DNA of 40,912 nt from contig JAGQWH010000014.1 of assembly GCA_020437545.1 (NCBI GenBank), positions 1 to 40,912 of the forward strand. The letters run 5' to 3'. How positions within the stretch are numbered: position 1 is the first letter of the stretch; every line of letters begins with the position of its first letter. Source of the stretch: Ignavibacteriota bacterium. GTDB lineage: Bacteria > Bacteroidota > Ignavibacteria > Tepidaquicellales > Tepidaquicellaceae. The translations under genes and the position numbers were made by a program. This document shows, piece after piece, positions 27,071 to 39,000 of the stretch. The notes below the pieces were generated by a model that saw only the letters and a list, made by a program, of their open reading frames with translations, was not told where the DNA came from and ran no database searches.

Positions 27071-30000
27071 ATGGAAATAACTAAAAAAGCATCCGATCAG
27101 GGTAAATCGCGGAAAGACCTCATAGAGGGATTGTACCGTTTAAGCGGCTTACAGCAGGGAATGCTTTTTCACGGGCTGTATAACGAAGGCAAAGGCGCAT
27201 ATTTAGAGCAGATGTCGTGTGATTTTATAAATCTCGATATCGATATCTTAAAAAAGACATGGGATCATATAATAAAACGACATTCTATCTTAAGAACATC
27301 TTTTATCTATAGTGAAATAAGCATACCGGTTCAGAGTGTAAACAGGGAAGTAAAATTACCTCTTGAGATTCTAGACTACAGCGATTTGCCAAAAGGTAAG
27401 CAGGAAGCAGCATTGAAAGATCATGAAGAAGCTGACCGTAATAAGGGATTTGATTTTAATGTTGCACCTCTGATGAGAATAGCTCTGATAAAATTAAGTG
27501 AAGACAGATACAGAATGTTATGGACATGGCATCATATTCTGTTTGACGGTTGGTCCCTTCCTGTTTTAATGGAAGAGTTCTTAAGCACATATGAAACTTA
27601 TCTTGCCGGAAAGGAACCTGTCAAAAAGGATGTTGATAAATTTGAAGATTATATAAGATACATTGAGCGGGGAAGTAAAGAGCGTCAGGAAAAGTACTGG
27701 CGTAATTATATGAAGGGAATTGAGCAGAGTACATTACTTCCTTTTATAGGTGCGACTGCAGACAGAACAAAAGGTAAAGGTGAATACGAAACCGAAGTTT
27801 TACAATTAGATGAAAAGACTACTTCGCTTATAGAAGAGTTTGCTCAAAGGAACAGGCTTACGATAAATACAGTAATGCAGGGAGTCTGGTCTTTACTTCT
27901 TCATCACTACACCGGAAATGAAAATATTGCATACGGAGTAATTGTCTCCGGTCGACCGGATGATCTTCCGGGAGTTGAGCAACGGGTAGGATTATATATT
28001 AATACACTTCCGTTGCATTCAATATTAAAAGACGGAAAGAGTCTGGTCAAATGGCTGCAGGATATGCAGAAGGAGCAGTTGTCCTCCAGACTATATCAAC
28101 ACACACCGCTTCAGGATATTCAGAAATGGACAGGAGTCACAGGAGATCTTTTTGACAGTCTGCTGGTATTTGAAAATTTTCCTGTAAGCGAATTAGTAAA
28201 GTCGAAGAAATGGAGTCTTGCAATTGAGAATGTAGAAATAAAAGAGAGAACTAATTATCCTCTGACACTTATGATAGGCAGCTCGAAAGAGACTACCATA
28301 AACTTCAGTTACAATTCTGAATTACTTAATAATGAATATGTAAAAGAGATCAAAGAGCACTTCAGAAATGTACTCCTTCAGGTTATAGATGCTGACGAAA
28401 CGGATGTTACCGAAATTGATATTTTAACAAAAGATGAAAAAGAAAAACTCTTAGTTGAATATAATGATACAACTGCGGTTAATGATTTAAGTAAAAGCAT
28501 TGCAGATCTGTTCGAAGCTCAGGCAGCAAAGACGCCGGATAATGCAGCACTTATATTTGACGGAGTTGAACTTTCATATTCAGAATTAAATAGACGTTCT
28601 AATCAACTTGCGCATTTACTGAAGTCAAAAGGTGTTAAAGCCGATTCACTTGTACCGGTTTGCCTGAACCGGGGTTTTGAGATGATCACTGCTGTTTTAG
28701 CTGTTTTGAAAGCGGGTGGAGCATACGTTCCTATCGATCCTGAATATCCTTCCGAACGAAAAGAATTTATGCTGAAAGATTCTGGCGCTAAGGTATTTAT
28801 AAGCAGTAAAGATTTAGTGGATAATTTTGATTTTGAAATATCAACAGATGTCGATGTAATGTTCACTGATTCTGATGAGGCTTTGATCAGCGGACAATCT
28901 CCGGAAAATTTAAAAGACAAGAGAGATCCCGAAAATTTAGCTTATATGCTTTACACATCCGGTTCGACCGGAAATCCAAAAGGTGTAAGGATGCCGGGAA
29001 GAAACCTGGTAAATTTACTTTTATGGCAGGACAAACAATTTAAGAACAGGCAGAGAAAAGTATTACAGTTTACTGCTCTTAATTTTGATGTGAGTTTTCA
29101 GGAAATATTTTCTACGCTTTGTTTTGGAAGTACATTATGTCTGATTACGGGAGAGCGCCGTATTGACATGGCAGAGGTGATGAAAGATATTCAGAAATCG
29201 GGTATAACTCATTTATTTGTTCCGTTCATAGTTTTAAAAAATCTTGCGGAATATATTGAAACAGGTACAGGTAAAACATATTCCCTTGAAGAAATAATCA
29301 CGGCAGGTGAGCAGTTAAAATTAACAAAAGAAATAAACTCATTACTCGAAAAGGGGATCTCAATTGTTAATCAATACGGTCCGACAGAAGCACACGTGGT
29401 AAGCAGCTATACTGTTCCGTCAAAGAATAATCTATCAGACCTGCCTCCTATCGGTAAACCTGTTGATAATACGCAATTATATATACTTGACGGTAAAGGC
29501 AAACCTGTCCCTGCCGGAGTAGCAGGTGAATTGTATATAGCCGGTGTGCAGGTAGCAAGAGGTTATTTAAATCTTCCGGAGCTTACTGAAGAAAAATTTG
29601 TCAAAGATATTTTCAGCAATGATGAAAATGCAAGGATGTACAGAACAGGCGATCTTGCAAGATGGCTGCCTGACGGTAATATTGAATATCTAGGAAGAAG
29701 TGATGATCAGATTAAGATAAGAGGTTACAGAGTAGAGCTTGGCGAGATCGAAAGTGTGCTTCAGAAAAGTGAGCTTGTAAAAGGAGCTGTTGTACTTGCA
29801 AAAGAAGATAAAGCAGGCAATAAGAGACTGATCGGTTATGTTGTGCCAAACGGCAATGGAGATTTTGATAAAGGAACAGTGGATTCATATTTAAGAGCGA
29901 GACTTCCTGAGTATATGGTGCCGGGTGTCTGGGTGAAGCTTGACAGCATTCCTTTGAATGCAAATGGAAAGGTTGACAGGAAAGCACTTCCGGATCCTGA

Positions 30001-33000
30001 TCTCAGTGAATTGTTAAGTAAAGAATACACTGCCCCCCGCAATGATACAGAAGAGAAACTGGAAGCTATATGGAAAGAACTCTTAGGTGTTGAACGCGCA
30101 GGAATCTATGATAACTTTTTTGAACTAGGCGGACATTCATTGTTGGTGATAAGATTGATATCAGCCGTTCGAAAGAGTCTTGATATAGAAATTACTGTCA
30201 ATTCGGTTTTTGAAAATCCGAACATAAAATCTTTAGCCGAACATTTTCAGAAACAAACAGGCGGACTTTCGCATCCTCCGGTCTCAGTTCAGAAACGACC
30301 GGACAGAATTCCATTATCATACAGTCAGGAAAGATTATGGTTCATAGACAGACTTGAAGGAACCATACAATATCACATTCCGGCAGTTTTAAGATTAAAA
30401 GGAAAGCTTAACAAAGAAGCATTGATAAGATCAATGCAGATGATTGTTGAAAGGCATGAAGTTCTCCGTACTGTAATTTATGAAGATGAAGGAAAAGGAT
30501 ATCAATCAATCAAAGAAAAAGCTGAATGGGATCTTGAGATTATTGACGGTTCAGTATTTGAAATCGGGGATTCTGAAAAACTGCATAGTTACATCAGGGA
30601 TCTGATCAACATTCCTTTTGATCTTTCCAAAGATCTGATGCTGAGAGGTCATTTGATCGAACTGGATGAAGATGATAATATTCTGATCATTACAATGCAT
30701 CACATTGCTTCAGACGGATGGTCTATTTCCGTTATCGTGAAAGAGTTTGCGGAGATATACAAATCCATTGAAGAGAATCGGGAAGCTGAGTTGCCTGCTC
30801 TTGATATACAGTATGCGGATTATGCAATATGGCAGAAGGAAAACCTGCAGGGTGAGGTTTTAGAGAATAAGATCGATTACTGGAGAAAGAAACTTGACGG
30901 AGTCGAACCGTTACAGCTTCCGACTGACCACTCAAGAAAAGCTGTGCAGAGTATAAACGGAAACGTAGCAGAGTTTAAAATCAATAAAGAACTCAGTGAT
31001 CAGTTACAGTCACTTAGCAGGAAACAAAACGCAACATTATTCATGACGCTTCTTTCTGCATTCAATGTATTGCTTTACAGATACAGCGGACAGAAGGATA
31101 TTTGTGTCGGGAGTCCGATTGCAGGGCGTCAGATGAGTGAGATCGAGGATCTGATAGGTTATTTCGTGAATACACTTGCATTCAGAAGTGAGGTAAATGG
31201 AGACGATACATTTGCAAATTTATTGAAACAGGTAAAGTCTACAACACTCGAAGCATACGAACATCAGGAAGCACCGTTTGAGAAAGTCGTTGATGCGGTT
31301 GTAAAGCAAAGAGACATGAGCAGAAGCCCGGTCTTCCAGGTTGCATTTGCTTTGCAGAATATGCCCGATGTACCCGAACTATATCTGGGCAAACTTGAAC
31401 TTTCCCGAGAAGAAGTTTGGAATAATATTTCAAGATTTGATATTACTTTCAGTATTTCCGCTACTGAAGACGGCATGGATATCTCTGTCGAATACTGTAC
31501 TGATCTTTATAATGAAAATACAATCAAACGAATGCTCAGTCATTACAATGAACTGCTTCAGTCCATTGTAAAATCTCCTGATGAAAAGATAGGTTTATTG
31601 CCTATGCTTTCTATAGGCGAAGAGCATCAGTTGCTTTATGAATTTAATGATACAAAAACGGAATATCCTTCCGGTAAATATTATTTAGATTTTTTCCATG
31701 AGCAGGTAAATGAAAATCCGGATTCGATTGCAGTAAGATTTGAAAATAAAGAGTTAACTTATTCAGAATTAAATAAGCTTTCGAATCAGCTTGCGCACTA
31801 TCTTAAGACGATCGGTATAAAGAATGAAATGTTTGTTCCGATATGTCTCGACAGAAGTCCTGAGATGATAATCGGAATTTTAGGTATTCTGAAAGCAGGT
31901 GCAGCATATGTTCCGGTCGATCCGGATTATCCGGAAGAACGGATCAAATTCATGCTGAGCGATACAGGTTCAAGGATATTACTATGCAATAATGACAGCG
32001 CCGGTAAATTATCTTTCTGCAGGGATGTCATTTTAATTAATCTTGAAGAAGATCTTCCTATTATAAGAGAACATTCGGATGAGAATTTAGAAAATGAGAT
32101 TCATCATCATTCACTTGCTTACATGATCTATACATCCGGATCGACTGGCAAACCAAAAGGCGTGATGAATGAGCATGGCGGTATTATGAACCGTCTGAAC
32201 TGGGCTCAGGAATATTTCAACTTAACAAAAAAAGAATCAGTTTTACAAAAGACAACATTCTGTTTTGATGTATCAGTATGGGAATTACTGCTTCCGCTGA
32301 TGACCGGAGCAAGACTTGTCTTTGCAAAACCGGGCGGACAGAAAGATACCTGGTATCTGAAATCGCTTATTGAAAGCGAACAAATATCTATCCTGCATTT
32401 TGTTCCTTCAATGCTGGTCCTGTTCCTGAGTGATCTTGATGAAGGTGAATGTTTGAGCATAAAGAAAGTTGTCTGCAGCGGTGAAGCATTGAAGCCTGCT
32501 CACGTTGAATTGTTTAAAAAGAAGTTACCGACTGCTGAACTTCATAATCTGTATGGACCTACTGAAGCAGCTATAGACGTTACATACTGGGAAATGCCTG
32601 ATTCGGATGAGACAGTTGAAGTTGTTCCCATTGGAAAACCCGTTGCCAATACTTCTATGTATATACTTGATGAATGGGACGGACTTGTTCCATTGGGCGG
32701 AATAGGTCAGTTGCATATCGGAGGAGTGCAGGTTGCGAGAGGTTATCTCAACCGACCTGAGCTTACGGAGAAAAATTTTGTAGATGATCCTTTTAATAAG
32801 AAGAACGGATCAAGAATGTACAGGACAGGTGATATTGGAAGATGGCTTCCTGACGGGAATATTGAATATCTCGGAAGACTGGATGATCAGGTTAAGATTC
32901 GCGGTAACAGGATCGAACTTGGTGAGATCGAAACCTGTCTGACTTCGATTGAAGGGATAAAAGATTCAAAAGTTGTAATGGTGGACAGTAAAACTTCCGA

Positions 33001-36000
33001 TGACAAAAAATTAAATGCTTATCTTCAGATTGATAAAGAGACACTTCCAATATTAAGCAACTATCAGCACTTAATAGATAAAAAGAATTTCCAGAGATCA
33101 GAGATCCATATATTGCCGAATGAAATGCCGGTGTTTGCAGCAAATCAGAATGAAGTAAAATTTCTGTATAATGAGATCTTTGAAGATCAGTATTATTTAA
33201 AACACGGCATAACTCTCAGTAAAGACAGCACCGTGATCGACATTGGTGCGAACGTAGGATTTTTCACTGTCTTTCTGAATATGCTAAGTGAAGATATAAA
33301 GGTCTATTCATTTGAGCCTGTTCCTGATGTTTATAATTATCTTGAAGCAAACAGGAGTTTATATAATATCAAAGGAAAAGGTTTTCAGCTCGCCTTACTT
33401 GACAAAGAACAGGATATAGAATTTATATATTACCCATCGATGTCAATCCTGTCCGGAATTACTGAAGATAAAGGAAATGTGAAAGATGTTGTCAGATCTT
33501 ATATTGATACTTCGGAAACAGAGGATATCGGTTCACAGGAAATGGAATCATTGCTTGAAGCAAAACTTGCAAGCAGGAAAATTCAGATCAAAGCAAAGAG
33601 ACTTTCGGATATAATTTCAGAAGAAAAAATATCAAAGATCGATCTACTTAAAATTGATGTTGAAAATTCAGAGCATCTTGTGCTTGCTGGACTTGATGAT
33701 AAGGACTGGTCAAAAGTTAACAGTCTGATCATTGAGATACACGATGTTGACGGCAGATTGAAAAACATAAAAGACCTGCTTGAGAAAAAGGGTTTCAGTA
33801 CATATGTCGAGAAGGAAAAAATGCTGTCAAAAGATGCAGTGCTTTACAATCTTTATGCAGTAAGGAAAAATGAAAATGGCGAGAATAAGAAAAATATTAT
33901 AACAGGATTTGGTGACACGGAAAAAAAGAATCTTGAGAAGAGACTTAAAGGCTGGATCAATCCGCCTGATTTTGGGAGAGAGATAAGGATCATTGCAGAA
34001 AAGAGATTGCCGGATTACATGGTACCATCCAAGATAATATTCATGGATGAGTTTCCGCTGACAGCCAACGGGAAATTAAATGTTAAAGCTTTACCCGATC
34101 CGGATTCCACCGAATTATCGGGTAGCATTTATGAGGCACCGAGGAATAAATATGAAGAAGATCTTGCTTCGATCTGGAAAGAGCTGCTTCATGTGGAGCG
34201 TGTCGGAATTAAAGATAACTTCTTTGAACTGGGCGGTGATTCGATGATCACCATTCAGATCATCAGCCGCGCAAGACGTCTCGGATATGAATTGAAGCCG
34301 AAAGACTTCTTTATGTATCAGACAATAGATAAAATGTCTGTGGCGATTGCCGAACGAACTGCAGCGCTGCAAACAGGTGAGCAGGGATCTCTGACCGGTG
34401 AAAGCGGATTGCTTCCGATTCAGCATTGGTATCTCAGCAGTGAAAATGTTAATGTATCTCATTTTAATCAGGCAGTTTTATTATCCCTGGACAAAGCAAT
34501 TACTCCGGAGATCTTAAATAATGCAACAGAGATCTTACTTTCACATCATGATGCATTAAGATTCAGATATAAAAATGAAAACGGAAAGTGGATTCAGGAA
34601 TACGGTGATAAAATTCCGGAAGTCTTAAATATAGATCTGAGAAATTCCGATAAAAAGGAACTTGGGAAACTTATTGAAAAGAATGCTGATGAGATTCAGA
34701 GCAGTCTTAATATTGAAAACGGGGAGATTGTAAAATTTGCTTTAATGCAAACTCCTGATAATGAAACTCACAACAGGGTACTGATAGTCATTCACCATCT
34801 GGCTGTTGACGGAGTTTCATGGAGATTGATTTTTGATGATCTTGAAGTTCTGTTAACCGGATTGATCAAAGGTGAGAAAGTTGATCTTGGAACAAAAGGA
34901 AGTTCATACCGGCAGTGGCATGACACGTTGGTTGAATACAGTAAGAGTCGGAGATTATTATCACAGAAAAAATACTGGGAGAGAGTTGCAGGAAGTTATC
35001 ATCCGTTATTAACAGATAAAGAGTATGATGGTAAAGTTACTGCAAAGGATATAAAGACCCACTCAGTAAAACTGGATGCTGCTCATACGCAATTATTGTT
35101 GCAGGAAGTACCGGCGGTTTATCACACTGAGATTAATGATATTTTGCTTTGCGCTCTTGCACTTACCTTAAGTGAGAAGATAACAGGTGAAGGAATTACA
35201 ATTGGGCTTGAAGGACACGGTCGTGAAAACATTTCAGAAAATCCTGAAGCCGGTATTGATACAAGCAGGACGGTTGGATGGTTTACAAGTCTGTATCCTG
35301 TTTTACTTGAAGTAAAATCCGGAGCTGATTTAGACTATGCAATAAAAAGCATCAAGGAGCAGCTGAGGAATGTGCCTGACAAAGGTCTTGGATACGGAGT
35401 ATTGAAGTATATTAATAATGATGAGAAATTAAATATTACAGGAAGTAAAGACTGCTGGGATATTGTATTTAATTATTTAGGCCAGCTTGATAATGTTGTA
35501 GGCGGAAGTAAATGGTTCTCCGGTGCAAGTGAAGCATCAGGCGGATTCAGAAGTGAAGAAGAAAATGTAAGGGAGATTATCTCTGTAAACAGTATGGTGC
35601 AGGGTGGCGAACTAGTGTTGAACTGGAGTTTCAGCAGCCGCCATTTTGAATCTGATACAATTTCTGATTTAGGTGACAGTTATAAATCAATAATAGAAAA
35701 ACTGATCTCGCATTGCATAGATCAGAAGAGACTCGGGGAAGTATATACTCCATCTGATTACGGACTGGGCTCGGAGATAAGTGTAGAAGAGCTTGATAGA
35801 TTTTTGGATAAAAATGTAAACGGTAAGCCGAGAAGAGAATCAGTTGAAGGTATTTACAGACTCAGCGGTCTTCAGCAGGGAATGCTTTTTCATTCTCTGT
35901 ATGACTCGAATGCCGGTGCTTATACCGAACAATTAAGCTGCGATATATCCGATCCTGATACCGGACTTATAACAAAAAGCTGGAACCATGTAATTAAAGA

Positions 36001-39000
36001 TCACAGTATTCTGCGAAGCGGTTTTTATTATGATCAGTTCAGTATACCTGTGCAATGTGTGTATAGTGAAGTTGATATTCCTGTAAATGTTCTTGACTTC
36101 AGTGAGATGAATGAAGAGGAGCAAACAGCGGCAATTGAAAAATACAAAGAAGCGGACAGACTAAAAGGATTTGATTTTAAAACAGTGCCTTTGATGCGTA
36201 TCGCTTTGATAAGATTGAGTAAAGACCTTTACAGAATGATCTGGACCTCACACCATATCTTGTCTGACGGATGGTCATTGCCTGTGATGCTTGGAGAGTT
36301 TTTGAGTAATTATGAAACATTGCTTAATGGAAGTGAACCGGAATTCAAAGAAGTTGATAAGTTTGAAGATTATATAAGATATATTGAAAACATAGATCAA
36401 TATGAACAGGAAGCATACTGGAAAAATTACATGCAGGGTGTTGAACAGAGTACACTTCTGCCTTTTATAGAAGCAACTTCGCAACGGACTAAAGGTGTAG
36501 GTGAATATAAGACGGAAGCAATTCATCTGAATAAAAATATTACAGAACAGTTCAATTCATTCGCTCAGAAAAATCATGTAACGATAAACACGGTTATTCA
36601 GGGAGTCTGGTCATATCTTTTACATAAATATACCGGTAATGAAAATATAGTTTATGGAATAGTTGTATCCGGCAGACCGGCGGATCTTCCCGGAATTGAA
36701 CATCGTGTCGGTATGTATATAAATACTCTTCCTTTACATTCTGTATTAACTAATGAAAATAAAAATCACGGAATTGTTCACTGGCTAAATGACATACAGA
36801 CAAGACAGGTCTCATCAACTCAGTATCAATATACGCCACTACAGGAGATACAAAGCCTGACAGGTGTCAGCGGTGATCTGTTTGACAGCATACTTGTTTT
36901 TGAAAATTATCCCGTAAGCGAGGTCGTTGGTTCGAAAGAGTGGAGTCTGAAGATAGAAAATATTCAGATGCAGGAGCAGACAAATTATCCATTGACGATA
37001 ACTGTTGGCAGCGCTGATGAAATAGATATTCATTTCAGTTATAATTCAGAAGTTTTAAGCCCTGAATATGTAAAAGAGATAAGCGGTCATTTTGAGAATG
37101 TATTGCTGCAGATAATCAATGGTGAAGCACAGTTGCCGGATGAATTAAAATTACTTACAAAGCCGGAAGAGAACAGATTAGTAAAAGAGCTTAATGATCT
37201 TACTATAGGTTATCCGAAAGAAAAAACCATAGTAGATCTTTTCAATGAACAGGTTGCGAAGACACCTGAAAATACTGCGATTGTTTCAGGTAAGGAAAAG
37301 ATGACATACAAAGAGCTTAATGAAAGATCCAACAGACTTGCGAATTATCTTATCAGCAAAGGTGTCAAAGAGAATGATCTGATACCGGTTTGTATTGAAA
37401 GAGGATTTGATATGATAGTAGGTCTGCTTGCAATATTAAAAGCTGGCGGTGCATATGTTCCGATCGATCCGGAATACCCCGAAGAGAGAATGGCATTTAT
37501 ACTTGAAGATACATCAGCTTCATTAGTTGTCAGCAGTGAATTAAGCAGTTCTAAATTACCGGTTTCGGAAAATATTGAAATAGTAAAAATAGATTCAGAT
37601 AAATCTGATATTGAAAAACTCTCCAAAGAGAATCTCAATGTTAATATCAAACCTGATAATTTTGCATATGTGATCTATACGTCCGGTTCGACAGGCAAGC
37701 CAAAAGGCGTACTTATACAGCATTACAATGTGGTAAGATTATTCATGACAGATTCGCCTTTATTTGATTTTACTGAAAAAGATGTATGGTCAATGTTCCA
37801 TTCATTTACATTTGATTTTACAGTATGGGAAATGTACGGCGCATTATTTTATGGAGGCAAACTTGTCATAGTGCCGAGAGATACTGCTAAAGATCCGGAA
37901 TTGTTCTCGGATTTGCTTGTCAAAGAAAATGTGACAATACTTAATCAGATACCATCTTCATTTTATGCATTGCAGGAAACAATACTTGAAAAGAAATTAC
38001 CGCTTAAAGTAAGATATCTGATCTTCGGAGGTGAAGCTCTTGATCCTGCGAAATTAAAAGAATGGAAGAAGTCGTACCCGGACTGCAGGATAATAAACAT
38101 GTACGGTATTACGGAAACAACCGTTCATGTAACTTATCAGGAAATTGAACAAAAGCATATTGAATCCGGAAACAGCATAATAGGAAATCCTATTCCTACA
38201 TTAAGTTTATATATATTAGATAAAGATCAGAAGCTGCTGCCTGCGGGAGTCGCCGGAGAGTTGTGTGTCGGCGGAGCGGGATTAGCGAGAGGATATCTGA
38301 ACCGCCCTGATTTGACAAAAGACAGATTCATAAAAAATATATTCAGTGATGATCCTGAAGCAAGATTATACAGATCAGGAGATCTGGGTAAAAGACTTCC
38401 CGATGGCAATATTGAATTCTCAGGAAGACTTGATGATCAGGTAAAGATCCGCGGATACAGGATTGAGCTTGGTGAAATAGAAAGCGTATTGAATGAATTT
38501 GGTTCTGTGCGGCAGGCAATAGTTCTGGCAAAGGAAGACAAACAGGGAATCAAATATCTGATTGCATATATAGTCGCAGAAGGTGAATTTAACAGGGAAG
38601 AGATAATTACTTATCTCAAGGGAAAACTGCCTGACTATATGGTTCCGGCTTTGTATGTAAGTATGGAAAGTTTCCCGTTTGCAGCAAGCGGGAAGATAAA
38701 TAAAAAAGCATTACCAGATCCTGATGCAAGTACTTTAATATTGAATGAATATATTGAACCGAGAAATGATGTAGAAAAGAAGATCGCAGCAGTCTGGAAG
38801 GAAGTTCTCAATGTGGAAAGAGTCGGTATCAATGATAATTTCTTCGAGCTCGGCGGACATTCTCTGCTTGCAATGAGAGTTATTTCTTCAATAAGAAAAG
38901 AACTTGAATCGGAACTTGCCATCAAGGATATTTTTGTTCATCCGACCATTGCAGAACTTGCTGACATTATTAAAGATGAAAGTAAAGGTTTATTATTACC

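Noticed and set aside
34115-34462. Long open frames antisense to the NRPS genes (for example here, also 10148-10477, 14183-14524, 39783-40127).
   Set aside because: They mirror conserved NRPS coding sequence in opposite frames, have no recognisable domains and no start signals. They are shadows of the real genes.
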